Position numbers and translations under genes: made by a program
Notes under the pieces: model-generated
Told to the model about the DNA's origin: nothing
The model's input: the letters and a program-made list of their open reading frames with translations, nothing else
Databases searched by the model: none
Shown here: piece after piece, positions 1 to 7,701 of the stretch
Numbering within the stretch: position 1 is the first letter of the stretch
How the letters are laid out: every line of letters starts with the position of its first letter
Assembly: GCA_905215155.1 (NCBI GenBank)
Contig: CAJMPJ010000069.1
Span: 1 to 13,598 of the forward strand
Length of the DNA stretch: 13,598 nucleotides
Reading direction: 5' to 3'
Origin: an uncultured bacterium
GTDB lineage: Bacteria; Bacillota; Clostridia; Lachnospirales; Lachnospiraceae

Positions 1-692
1 CCATGGGGGAAGCCCTAAACCTTGGTGCAATGACCGTAGCAGGCGGCTATGCCGATAAAATCATGGCCATGGCTTCCAGCCACTTTGCAACGGCAGAAAA
101 GCAATTCCGTTTCCCCCTGGGATACGGAAATCAACGGCCGTTTTCCGCTTCCTGGACCGTAACCGGATGCGGTTCCATCATTCTGGGTAAAAACAAAAAG
201 GAAGGAATTGCTGCTATAACCGGAATCACCACGGGACGCATGGTGGATATGGGAATCAAGGATTCCATGAATATGGGAGCCGCAATGGCTCCATCAGCCT
301 TTCACACCATTCAGCAGAATTTTGACGACTTTTCCGTGGATGAATCCTATTACGATAAAATTATAACAGGAGATTTGGGAACGGTGGGCCGCACCATTTT
401 GTTGGACTTTATGAAAAACAAAGGCCATGATTTGGAAAAGATTCATATGGACTGCGGGATTGAAATCTATGACAGCGAGGCGCAGGATACCCACGCGGGA
501 GGAAGCGGCTGCGGCTGTTCTGCCGTAACACTATGTGCTTATATTCTCCCCAAAGTACAGAGCGGAGAGTGGAAAAGGGTTTTGTTTGTCCCCACAGGTG
601 CCCTGCTTTCCACTGTCAGCTTCAATGAAGGAGAAACCATTCCCGGAATTGCCCACGGAGTTGTCATAGAGCATATTGAAAACCAGTCATAA
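1..692 (+). CDS. spoVAD: Stage V sporulation protein AD, C-terminal part (5' truncated by window edge)
   Basis: SpoVAD is a soluble component of the SpoVA machinery. It binds dipicolinic acid (DPA) and helps move it into the forespore and out at germination; it has a thiolase/ketoacyl-synthase-like fold. The visible 229 residues contain sequences I recognise from the family: an ALNLGAMTVAGGYADK stretch, the FPLGYGNQRP segment, GTVGRTILLDF and the glycine/cysteine-rich HAGGSGCGCSAV near the C-terminus. The full protein is usually about 335-340 residues, so roughly the first third lies upstream of the window. The ATG at position 3 is internal and is not the start. The stop is TAA at 690-692. 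spoVAE follows after 17 bases in the same direction, matching the usual spoVAC-AD-AE order. Transcription in the forespore under sigma-G is known for the family; that promoter would be outside this window. Confidence 0.95.
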   Translation, partial: MGEALNLGAMTVAGGYADKIMAMASSHFATAEKQFRFPLGYGNQRPFSASWTVTGCGSIILGKNKKEGIAAITGITTGRMVDMGIKDSMNMGAAMAPSAFHTIQQNFDDFSVDESYYDKIITGDLGTVGRTILLDFMKNKGHDLEKIHMDCGIEIYDSEAQDTHAGGSGCGCSAVTLCAYILPKVQSGEWKRVLFVPTGALLSTVSFNEGETIPGIAHGVVIEHIENQS

Positions 693-709
693 GAGGAAAG
701 GAGTAAGCG

Positions 710-1066
710 ATGGACTACGTAAAAGCATTTTTAGTAGGGGGAGCGATTTGTGCATTAATCCAGATATTAATGGACAATACAAAACTAATGCCAGGCCGTA
801 TTATGGTACTGCTGGTGGTAAGCGGAAGCATTCTTGGTGCGCTGGGACTTTATCAGCCATTTTCTGAATGGGCAGGTGCAGGGGCCACAGTTCCTCTCCT
901 TGGATTTGGAAACAGTCTTTGGAAGGGCGTTTGGAAGAGCATAGGAGAAGATGGCTTTTTGGGGTTATTCAAAGGAGGATTTACTGCCAGTGCAGTCGGC
1001 ATATCTGGAGCTCTTATCTTTGGATATTTAGGCTCTATTATATTTAAGCCAAAGATGAAGGGTTGA
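710..1066 (+). CDS. spoVAE: Stage V sporulation protein AE (SpoVAEb type)
   Basis: This is a small integral membrane protein of 118 residues, the length usual for SpoVAEb. With SpoVAC and SpoVAD it belongs to the channel system for dipicolinic acid in the spore inner membrane. It has hydrophobic segments at about residues 5-20, 28-47 and 88-112. Family-like stretches include AFLVGGAICALIQIL near the start, the PGRIMVLLVVSG segment, and the glycine-rich FKGGFTASAVGISGAL. The ATG at 710 is supported by an AGGAAAGGAG ribosome site ending about 8 bases upstream. It lies 17 bases after spoVAD, clearly in the same operon, and is the last gene of that operon: a strong hairpin follows within 5 bases of its stop. 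No spoVAEa or spoVAF copy follows. Confidence 0.94.
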   Translation: MDYVKAFLVGGAICALIQILMDNTKLMPGRIMVLLVVSGSILGALGLYQPFSEWAGAGATVPLLGFGNSLWKGVWKSIGEDGFLGLFKGGFTASAVGISGALIFGYLGSIIFKPKMKG

Positions 1067-1070
1067 CATT

Positions 1071-1126
1071 AGGCCGAATAAAGGGGGACACTATCTTGGG
1101 TGTCCCCCTTTATTCGGCCTTTGTTT
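1071..1126 (+). terminator. Long perfect hairpin terminator after spoVAE
   Basis: The arms 1071-1090 and 1101-1120 are perfectly complementary over 20 bp, with a 10-base loop (CTATCTTGGG). On the plus strand a short T-rich tail (TTGTTT) follows, so it fits an intrinsic terminator for the spoVA operon. It sits between convergent genes, 63 bases from the end of the minus-strand PBP gene, and may also stop PBP transcripts. On the minus strand there is no T-tract after the hairpin, so termination in that direction is less certain. Confidence 0.85.
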
Positions 1127-1183
1127 GCTCATCGCAGTACAGCGTTACCGTTTTGATGCGGTTTCTCCTATTCTGGAAAGGAA

Positions 1184-3850
1184 TCAGTATCCCCAAGGCC
1201 AAAAGCCTCCCGGCGTCTGTGGCGGCTGAGGTACCTGTGGTGCCGGTCCCGGACCATATTGCTGAGGAGCATCTTCTGAAGGCCCTGGATTATCCGGAAC
1301 ATTCCCCGGCGGAATAATAATGGAATTAGCCGAATGAATGGTACAATATCCCGGCATCGCATATTTTGAATCATCCGTGATCCCATTTTCTCCGGCCGGC
1401 AGAACCATAAATACAGCGGTGGTACGCTCCGGACAATATGGGGTGGGTAGTTTGTGAGAAGTCGCACAAACCGTAGCACGCACATGGTTGTTGCAGACGT
1501 CCGTGGGAACGGTTCCTTTTGCAAAATATTCCGTATACACCGGATTGCCCCTCGGATCTTCGGTGCAGACTCCTGTGACTGCCAGCTTACCGGATTTACG
1601 GCAGATTTCAGCCGTTTCAATGCTGTCTGGTACGGCAAACCCTGGGTCTGACATGCCCTGATGTACTCTGGTCATGATTTTCCGCCAGATGGCTTTGTGG
1701 AAGGAGGTCCCTCCGTTTTGTTTGGTAAGCTTCTGGTTGTCATCGCATCCGCCCCAGATGCCGGCAGTATAGTAAGGAGTATATCCTACGAACCAGATAT
1801 CATTGTTTGCTGATGTGGTTCCGCTTTTTCCGGCAGCCGACATACCCAGTATGCTTGCGGCCGTACTGGTAGAAGACGGTCCGTTGCTCGAAAACTTTCT
1901 GCTGCTTTTCATGGAGTCAGCCATAGCATCCGTTAAAAGAAATGCAGTGGAATCCTTTAAAACCCGGTGAGTTTCCGGCTTGTTCTCAATTAGGACTTTT
2001 CCATTGTGATCCAGTATTTTAGTAAAAAAGACAGGTTTTGTATACACGCCTCCGTTAGCAATGGTGGCAAAAGCACCGGTCAGTTCCAGGTTTGACACAC
2101 CTTTTGTGATACCGCCCAGCGCCAGGGCAGGGTTATAATCGGTATCCGTTAAGGAGCTGATCCCGAAATTCTTCGCATATTCCACTCCCAGCTGCGGGGT
2201 TACTGTTTCCATCAGACAGCGGACTGCCACAATGTTCATGGAATAAACAATCCCATCCCGGATGCTGGAATAACCCTGATAACCGGAACTATACCAGTTG
2301 CGGAAGGTTTTCTTTCCGATCGTGTAATTGGTATCGTAATAAACGGTTCCAAGAGTGGCCCCGCTGGTATCTAAGGCAGGTGCAAATGAAGTCAGGATTT
2401 TAAAAGCAGAACCAGGCTGCCGGTATGTGTTGGTGGCACGGTTTAACGTCAGACTGGCCGTCTTTTGCCCTCGTCCGCCGCTGATTGCTTTCACTTCCCC
2501 GGTTCGTTGATCCATAATAACAAAGGAAGCCTGGGGCTCCAGTGTTTTATGAAGGCTTTCGCCTATAATGGTGTCCCCGTCTTTGATCAGTTCTGCCTTG
2601 TAGCCGTCAATATCATTCTGGATTTCCTGTTCCGTGTTGTATAATCCGTCAAACCCAGCATCCACATTTTCTTTATGATATCTTTGGAGTTGCTTCTCCG
2701 AATAATGTCTGGTAGTCCCATCCTTGTGGGTGACGGAAAGCCGGTATTCGATGGAATAGCGGGCCGCCGAATAATTTTCAGGATTGTTGATTTCCTCATC
2801 CACTATAGTCTGGATGCCAGGGTCCTGTGTGGTATAAATAGACAATCCCCCGCTGTACAGCATGTTGTGGGCCTGAGTTTCCGTATAGCCTAACTGGGTC
2901 TTCATGGCTGCTATGACCTGTTCCACCAGTTCGTCGGTAAAATAACTGTAAGGAGTGGACGTCTCTTTGGCTGCCATGTCCACATTCTGGATTCTGGAGT
3001 AAACATCGTCAGAAAGAGCAAGTTCTTCCTCTTCCTTTGTAATATAGCCCTGGTCATGCATGTACTGAAGAATTACTTTCTGCTTTGCAGCGTTTAACTT
3101 CTGGCCGGTGATTGGATTGAATTTGGAAGGATTCTGTGTGATTCCTGCCAAAACGGTACATTCGGACAACGTCAGGTCCTTTACATCCTTATTAAAATAC
3201 CTCTTGGCGGCCACCTTTACTCCAAGCGTGTTGTTGCCAAGGTTGATGGTATTCAAGTAATTGGTAATGATTTGCTCCTTGGACATGGCACCATCCAGCT
3301 TGACAGCCAAAAACCATTCCTGAAGCTTACGTTCCAGACGTTCGCCGAAGCTTTTTTCCATACCGCCGCCAAACACGCTGTTTTTAATCAGCTGCTGGGT
3401 GATGGTGCTTCCGCCTCCTGCAGAGGAATCACCGGTCAAAACCCCTTTTGCGGCACGTAAAATGGAACGCAGATCAATTCCGTTGTGTTCCCAGTAACGG
3501 GAATCTTCATAGGAAACAAAAGCATTTATTAAATTTTTTGGTAGTTCTTCATAAGTAGCTTCCTCCCGGTTGGAACCTGCAGTCACCAGGGTTTCGGTGA
3601 TATTCCCGGCACTATCGTAGACCGTGGATGCATATTCATTGGGGACGATGGTTGATATATCTACATCAGGAGCATTGTCTATGATTCCTTTTACCATGCC
3701 GATTCCAACACTGGCGATTATAATACCGCCGAACAGGCACAGTACAAATAGACTTTTGATAAAAGCCAGAAAAACTTTATTGGTGTATTTCCTTGCTTTT
3801 GAATTGGCAGATCGGATTTTCTTCTCTGTCGCTTGTTTGCCGTAATTCAT
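1184..3850 (-). CDS. ponA: Class A penicillin-binding protein (PBP1A-type transglycosylase/transpeptidase)
   Basis: This bifunctional enzyme polymerises lipid II into glycan strands and crosslinks them outside the membrane. The 888 residues run in order: a basic cytoplasmic N-terminus; one membrane anchor at about 28-53; a GT51 glycosyltransferase domain with EDSRYWEHNGID at 115-126 (catalytic Glu115) and GGGSTITQQLIKN at 145-157; and a transpeptidase domain with SAFK at 481-484 (nucleophile Ser481), SMN at 537-539 and KSGTT at 675-679, a variant of the usual KTGT. After the catalytic domain comes an extension with six cysteines (750, 762, 786, 795, 806, 836), then a Pro/Gly-rich tail ending in FWPWGY. 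The start is supported by AAAGGAGG at 3857-3864, six bases upstream. It is a single-gene unit with its own promoter, convergent with spoVA and divergent from yigZ. The symbol ponA follows common usage for this class; the exact paralogue cannot be fixed here. Confidence 0.95.
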   Translation of the reverse strand: MNYGKQATEKKIRSANSKARKYTNKVFLAFIKSLFVLCLFGGIIIASVGIGMVKGIIDNAPDVDISTIVPNEYASTVYDSAGNITETLVTAGSNREEATYEELPKNLINAFVSYEDSRYWEHNGIDLRSILRAAKGVLTGDSSAGGGSTITQQLIKNSVFGGGMEKSFGERLERKLQEWFLAVKLDGAMSKEQIITNYLNTINLGNNTLGVKVAAKRYFNKDVKDLTLSECTVLAGITQNPSKFNPITGQKLNAAKQKVILQYMHDQGYITKEEEELALSDDVYSRIQNVDMAAKETSTPYSYFTDELVEQVIAAMKTQLGYTETQAHNMLYSGGLSIYTTQDPGIQTIVDEEINNPENYSAARYSIEYRLSVTHKDGTTRHYSEKQLQRYHKENVDAGFDGLYNTEQEIQNDIDGYKAELIKDGDTIIGESLHKTLEPQASFVIMDQRTGEVKAISGGRGQKTASLTLNRATNTYRQPGSAFKILTSFAPALDTSGATLGTVYYDTNYTIGKKTFRNWYSSGYQGYSSIRDGIVYSMNIVAVRCLMETVTPQLGVEYAKNFGISSLTDTDYNPALALGGITKGVSNLELTGAFATIANGGVYTKPVFFTKILDHNGKVLIENKPETHRVLKDSTAFLLTDAMADSMKSSRKFSSNGPSSTSTAASILGMSAAGKSGTTSANNDIWFVGYTPYYTAGIWGGCDDNQKLTKQNGGTSFHKAIWRKIMTRVHQGMSDPGFAVPDSIETAEICRKSGKLAVTGVCTEDPRGNPVYTEYFAKGTVPTDVCNNHVRATVCATSHKLPTPYCPERTTAVFMVLPAGENGITDDSKYAMPGYCTIHSANSIIIPPGNVPDNPGPSEDAPQQYGPGPAPQVPQPPQTPGGFWPWGY

Positions 3851-3872
3851 AGGAAACCTCCTTTACTGGTCC

Positions 3873-3901
3873 ATTATACCAAAACTAGGGCAGCAATTCA
3901 A
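3873..3901 (-). promoter_or_regulatory. Sigma-A promoter for the class A PBP gene
   Basis: Reading the minus strand there is a -35 TTGAAT (plus-strand 3896-3901), a 17-base spacer and a perfect -10 TATAAT (plus-strand 3873-3878). The predicted start gives a leader of about 16-20 bases before the ATG, just enough to hold the AAAGGAGG ribosome site. Confidence 0.75.
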
Positions 3902-3946
3902 CAATTACCATTTTCGGAGAAAAAATGGAGAAATATACATGAAGGC

Positions 3947-3975
3947 TTGATTGAAATACCAATTTTCGATATAAT
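3947..3975 (+). promoter_or_regulatory. Sigma-A promoter for yigZ
   Basis: TTGATT at 3947-3952, a 17-base spacer and a perfect TATAAT at 3970-3975. It is divergent from the PBP promoter, with about 45 bases between the two -35 boxes. The transcript would start near 3982, giving a leader of roughly 30-40 bases before yigZ. Confidence 0.7.
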
Positions 3976-4022
3976 GAGAGAAATTTTTAAATTTATGGAA
4001 GTAAAGAGAAATGAGGCTGCTT

Positions 4023-4679
4023 ATGAGAACGTCTTACCGGATTTTATACGAAGGCGCAACAGGGGAGATCACCGAAAAAAAATCACGTTTTATCGCGAAT
4101 TTCAGACCCGTACGGTCAGAGGCGGAAGCACTGGCATTTATAGAAGAAATGAGAAAAAAATACTGGGATGCCAGACATAACTGCTATGCGTGGATCATCG
4201 GTAAAAAAGGGGAAGAGAAACGCTGCAGCGATGACGGAGAGCCAAGCCAGACCGCAGGAAAGCCCATGCTTGATATTTTAGAGGGAGAGCAGATCGTAAA
4301 TGTCTGTGTGGTGGTGACCCGTTATTTCGGAGGAACCCTGCTTGGCACAGGAGGGCTTGTGAGAGCCTATTCGGGAGCGGTAAAAGAAGGGCTGAAGGCG
4401 TGTAAGCTATTAACCGTCCAACCCGCTAAAAAAATTGCGGTTTCCACAGATTATAATGGAATCGGAAAGATTCAGTACCTACTCGCACAGCAGGAAATTA
4501 CAACCTTAGACATCCAATATACGGACAAGGTAGAGCTGACCATTCTTGTGCCTGATGAGAAAATCGGGAAGTTAAATGCAGAAATAAGGGAAGCAACAAG
4601 CGGAAAAGCAGAGTTTCTTGAATTGGAAGAGGTTTATTATGGCATACTGGAAAAAGAAGTCCTTTTATTTTCAGAATAG
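4023..4679 (+). CDS. yigZ: YigZ/IMPACT family protein (UPF0029 N-terminal and DUF1949 C-terminal domains)
   Basis: This is a conserved cytoplasmic protein of the YigZ/YvyE family, related to eukaryotic IMPACT, a regulator of Gcn2 kinase. The bacterial role is not settled; an RNA- or ribosome-linked role has been suggested for the family. From ATG 4023 it has 218 residues. The N-terminal domain shows EKKSRFIA at 18-25, the family signature SDDGEPSQTAGKP at 69-81 and YFGGTLLGTGGLVRAY at 101-116. A DUF1949-type ferredoxin-like domain occupies about 135-205. The start is uncertain between ATG 4011 and ATG 4023. I prefer 4023 because the protein then begins MRTSYRILYEG, as I recall for relatives, and a TGAGG lies six bases upstream; 4011 would add MRLL. 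The gene stands alone behind its own promoter. Confidence 0.9.
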   Translation: MRTSYRILYEGATGEITEKKSRFIANFRPVRSEAEALAFIEEMRKKYWDARHNCYAWIIGKKGEEKRCSDDGEPSQTAGKPMLDILEGEQIVNVCVVVTRYFGGTLLGTGGLVRAYSGAVKEGLKACKLLTVQPAKKIAVSTDYNGIGKIQYLLAQQEITTLDIQYTDKVELTILVPDEKIGKLNAEIREATSGKAEFLELEEVYYGILEKEVLLFSE

Positions 4680-4710
4680 GTAAGTAACTGCAAAAAAACA
4701 AGAAAAAATC

Positions 4711-4739
4711 TTGCAATATCAAATACATGATGTTATACT
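4711..4739 (+). promoter_or_regulatory. Sigma-A promoter upstream of typA
   Basis: TTGCAA at 4711-4716, a 17-base spacer and TATACT at 4734-4739. The predicted start is near 4746. It is the best promoter seen between yigZ and typA, yet a terminator-like hairpin begins about 18 bases after the predicted start, so RNA from it would meet a terminator before reaching typA. Confidence 0.6.
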
Positions 4740-4763
4740 AACTAATCGTGATAATGTTAATGG

Positions 4764-4794
4764 AACTAAGGACAGAACCGGTCCTTAGTTTTTT
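4764..4794 (+). terminator. Intrinsic terminator or attenuator in the typA leader
   Basis: The arms AACTAAGGAC (4764-4773) and GTCCTTAGTT (4781-4790) pair perfectly over 10 bp with a 7-base loop, followed by a run of six T (4789-4794). It may end yigZ transcripts. Because a good promoter lies just upstream, it may also attenuate typA. A second, weaker hairpin follows at 4799-4820 (stem TATGGACA against TGTCCGTA, one G-U pair). Confidence 0.8.
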
Positions 4795-4904
4795 ATGGTA
4801 TGGACATGGGTTTGTCCGTATTATAAAAATGTTCTCTGGCTTTTTGCCTCTTGGGCGGCTGGAGTGCATTCTTTGTTGAAAGAAGAGAAAGAAGAGTACA
4901 TTTT

Positions 4905-6746
4905 ATGAAGATGAAAAGAGAAGACGTAAGAAATGTGGCAATTATTGCCCACGTCGATCACGGCAAAACAACACTGGTTGATGCCCTGTTAAAGCAGAGC
5001 GGTATTTTCCGTGAAAATCAGGAAGTAATGGAGCGCGTTATGGACTCCAATGATATCGAAAGAGAACGTGGGATCACGATCTTATCAAAGAATACAGCCG
5101 TACATTATAAAGGTACAAAGATCAACATCATTGATACGCCAGGACATGCAGATTTCGGCGGCGAGGTGGAACGTGTGTTAAAGCTGGTAAACGGCGTTAT
5201 CCTGGTTGTGGATGCCTATGAAGGTGTTATGCCCCAGACCAAATTCGTTCTTCGCAAAGCTCTGGAACTGGGACTTTCCGTAGTTACCTGTATCAATAAA
5301 ATCGACCGCCCCGAAGCAAGACCGGAAGAGGTGGAGGAAGAAGTATTAGAGCTTTTAATGGATCTTGATGCCAGTGAAGAACAGCTTGACTGCCCATTTC
5401 TCTATGCATCTGCAAAGGCTGGATTTGCGAAAAAAGCCCTTACGGATGAAGATGTGGACATGGCTCCTTTATTCCAGACGGTTATCGACCAGATTCCCGC
5501 TCCGGAAGGCGATCCGGATGCATCCACTCAGCTTTTGATCAGTACCATTGATTTCAATGAATACGTGGGCCGTATCGGTGTAGGGAAAGTGGATAACGGC
5601 AAGATTAAGGTAAATCAGGAATGTGTGATCGTAAACCATCATGAACCTGACAAATTCCGCAAAGTAAAAGTAGGTAAGCTTTACGAATACGAAGGTCTTA
5701 ACAAGGTAGAAGTCCAGGAGGCTTCCATCGGTGCTATCGTTGCCATATCCGGCATTTCAGATATTCATATCGGCGATACCCTTTGCTCTGTGGAAAATCC
5801 TGTGGCCATTCCGTTCCAGAAGATTTCTGAGCCAACCATTGCCATGAACTTTATGGTAAATGACAGTCCTCTTGCAGGTCAGGAAGGTAAATTCATCACA
5901 TCCCGTCATATCAGAGAGCGTTTGTTCCGTGAATTAAATACCGATGTCAGCCTTCGTGTAGAAGAGACAGAATCTCCGGACTGCTTTAAGGTATCCGGAC
6001 GTGGAGAACTCCATTTATCCGTATTGATTGAAAACATGAGAAGAGAAGGCTTTGAGTTTGCGGTCAGCAAAGCAGAGGTTCTTTATCATTACAACGAAAG
6101 AAATCAAAAACTGGAACCAATGGAGATCGCCTATATTGACGTACCTGAGGAATTTACAGGAGCTGTCATTCAGAAGCTTACCGGCCGGAAAGGAGAGCTT
6201 CAGGGCATGAGTCCGGCAAACGGAGGCTATACAAGACTGGAGTTTTCCATCCCTTCCAGAGGTCTGATCGGATACCGCGGGGAATTCATGACAGATACTA
6301 AGGGAAATGGTATCATGAACACGGCTTTTGACGGTTATGCACCATATAAGGGAGAGATTTCCTATAGAAAATCCGGTTCCCTGATCGCTTATGAGTCCGG
6401 AGAATCCATCACCTACGGTCTTTTCAATGCGCAGGAAAGAGGAACCTTATTTATCGGAGCCGGAGTAAAGGTATATTCCGGTATGGTCATTGGACAGAAT
6501 CCGAAAGCGGAGGACATTGAAATTAATGTCTGCAAGACAAAGAAACTTACCAATACCCGTTCCTCCAGTGCGGATGAAGCCCTTAAACTGACCCCGCCAA
6601 AGGAAATGAGCTTAGAGCAGAGCCTTGATTTCATTGATACAGACGAGCTTTTGGAGATCACTCCTGTAAGCCTTCGGATCAGAAAGAAAATTCTTGACCC
6701 GACCATGAGAAAAAGGTCTTCCAGCAATAAAAAATCATTAGGATAA
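4905..6746 (+). CDS. typA: Ribosome-associated translational GTPase TypA/BipA
   Basis: TypA/BipA is an EF-G-like GTPase that binds the 70S ribosome and supports ribosome assembly and growth under stress such as cold. From ATG 4905 it has 613 residues, the usual length. The GTPase motifs are AHVDHGKTT at 15-23 (P loop), ERGITI at 54-59 (switch I), [12 protein letters not shown] at 77-88 (switch II) and NKID at 131-134. EF-G-like domains II, III and V follow, and the C-terminal domain specific to the family carries [13 protein letters not shown] and ends SLRIRKKIL followed by a short basic tail. The frame is open upstream to a TTG at 4851, but ATG 4905 matches the family N-terminus ([22 protein letters not shown]) and has AGAAGAG about nine bases upstream. 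The ribosome site is only moderate. The gene appears monocistronic: a terminator follows 10 bases after the stop. Confidence 0.96.
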   Translation: MKMKREDVRNVAIIAHVDHGKTTLVDALLKQSGIFRENQEVMERVMDSNDIERERGITILSKNTAVHYKGTKINIIDTPGHADFGGEVERVLKLVNGVILVVDAYEGVMPQTKFVLRKALELGLSVVTCINKIDRPEARPEEVEEEVLELLMDLDASEEQLDCPFLYASAKAGFAKKALTDEDVDMAPLFQTVIDQIPAPEGDPDASTQLLISTIDFNEYVGRIGVGKVDNGKIKVNQECVIVNHHEPDKFRKVKVGKLYEYEGLNKVEVQEASIGAIVAISGISDIHIGDTLCSVENPVAIPFQKISEPTIAMNFMVNDSPLAGQEGKFITSRHIRERLFRELNTDVSLRVEETESPDCFKVSGRGELHLSVLIENMRREGFEFAVSKAEVLYHYNERNQKLEPMEIAYIDVPEEFTGAVIQKLTGRKGELQGMSPANGGYTRLEFSIPSRGLIGYRGEFMTDTKGNGIMNTAFDGYAPYKGEISYRKSGSLIAYESGESITYGLFNAQERGTLFIGAGVKVYSGMVIGQNPKAEDIEINVCKTKKLTNTRSSSADEALKLTPPKEMSLEQSLDFIDTDELLEITPVSLRIRKKILDPTMRKRSSSNKKSLG

Positions 6747-6756
6747 TCTGTAATAA

Positions 6757-6820
6757 AATGGAGGATGCTGACTTAGGTGGCCGAATATTCGGTGATCTGG
6801 CGGCATTCTCCATTATTTTT
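6757..6820 (+). terminator. Intrinsic terminator after typA
   Basis: The arms AATGGAGGATGC (6757-6768) and GCATTCTCCATT (6803-6814) form 12 bp with one G-U pair, followed by ATTTTT. The 34-base loop contains the perfect palindrome CCGAATATTCGG (6781-6792), which can form a small inner stem. The base of the hairpin starts 10 bases after the typA stop. Confidence 0.8.
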
Positions 6821-6947
6821 GTGCATCATGCCTGGTTCTGTCGATATTTTTGGATTGTTTTTTATCATTTTAGAGCATTCTATCACATAAATTTAATAAT
6901 AGCTGTGAAGCGTATTAGCAAATAAGTGAAAGAAGAGGAGAAATACT

Positions 6948-7574
6948 ATGTCAGAAAAAATGATTGAAAACAACAAAGTAAGCGTTATCGGAGAGATTAT
7001 CTCCGGCTTCACCTTCAGCCATGAGGTATTTGGAGAAGGATTCTATATGGTGGACATGGCAGTAAACCGTCTCAGTGACCAGGCAGATGTGATACCGTTA
7101 ATGGTTTCAGAGCGTCTCATTGACGTAACTGGAGATTACAGCGGCTGTACGGTAGAAGCAATCGGCCAGTTCCGTTCCTACAATCGCCATGAAGGAACCA
7201 GAAACCGTCTGGTGCTGTCCGTGTTTGTAAGAGAAGTACACTTTATGGAAGAATTTACCGATTATACAAAAACCAATCAGATTTTTTTGGATGGATACAT
7301 ATGTAAAGCTCCCATTTACAGAAAGACTCCCCTTGGAAGGGAAATCGCCGATTTGCTGCTTGCAGTAAACCGTCCTTACGGAAAATCCGATTACATCCCT
7401 TGTATTGCCTGGGGACGAAATGCCAGATACGCGTCCGGATTTTCAGTAGGAACCAGAGTGAAGGTTTGGGGAAGGGTCCAAAGCAGAGAGTATACCAAAA
7501 AATTGAGTGAGACAGAATGCGAGAAGCGGATCGCCTATGAAGTATCTGTCAGCAAGCTGGAATGTGCAGAGTAA
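6948..7574 (+). CDS. Single-stranded DNA-binding-like protein with two tandem OB folds
   Basis: This 208-residue cytoplasmic protein resembles SSB, but with two copies of the OB fold. The second copy (about 108-205) is clearly SSB-like: NQIFLDGYI, then TPLGREIADLLLAVNRPYG, DYIPCIAWG, and VKVWGRVQSREY. The first copy (about 8-100) repeats the same landmarks, more diverged: NKVSVIGEI, MVDMAVNRLS, DVIPLMV and VEAIGQFRSYN. AVNR at 38-41 recurs at 139-142, and the following Pro at 50 and 151, a repeat length of 101 residues. There is no acidic DDDIPF-type tail, which in canonical SSB recruits partner proteins, so it is probably not the main replicative SSB. The start is well supported by AGAGGAG about 9 bases upstream. 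No convincing promoter was found in 6821-6947, and no terminator follows. The function beyond likely ssDNA (or RNA) binding is inference. Confidence 0.8.
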   Translation: MSEKMIENNKVSVIGEIISGFTFSHEVFGEGFYMVDMAVNRLSDQADVIPLMVSERLIDVTGDYSGCTVEAIGQFRSYNRHEGTRNRLVLSVFVREVHFMEEFTDYTKTNQIFLDGYICKAPIYRKTPLGREIADLLLAVNRPYGKSDYIPCIAWGRNARYASGFSVGTRVKVWGRVQSREYTKKLSETECEKRIAYEVSVSKLECAE

Positions 7575-7612
7575 ATTCTGTTGCAATTATATTAAGAAAA
7601 TGGTAAGAAAAC

Positions 7613-7641
7613 TTGCAAAATAGTTAATTTTGTGATACGAT
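7613..7641 (+). promoter_or_regulatory. Sigma-A promoter (extended -10) for the cobO-like gene
   Basis: TTGCAA at 7613-7618, a 17-base spacer and TACGAT at 7636-7641 preceded by TGA, which makes an extended -10. The transcript would start near 7648, leaving a leader of about 54 bases before the ATG at 7702. I saw no strong hairpin in that leader. Confidence 0.65.
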
Positions 7642-7701
7642 AAGCAGGTTCTAACGTAATATGTAAGTTTTTGCATTTTAGCTGTTATGAGGTGCTGAAG
7701 G

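Noticed and set aside
1063..1317. Plus-strand open frame overlapping the spoVAE stop
   Set aside because: It runs through the hairpin and antisense to the PBP tail, and its sequence is not protein-like.
4851..4904. N-terminal extension of TypA from a TTG codon
   Set aside because: It adds 18 residues not expected in the family and has no ribosome site; ATG 4905 fits the family start and has AGAAGAG upstream.
6779..6792. GGCCGAATA shared between the spoVAE terminator (1072-1080) and the typA terminator loop (6779-6787)
   Set aside because: A nine-base match in two otherwise unlike hairpins is too little to call a dispersed repeat.
7687..7698. Tiny ATG-AGG-TGC-TGA frame just before the cobO-like gene
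   Set aside because: Three codons overlapping the ribosome site; most likely chance.
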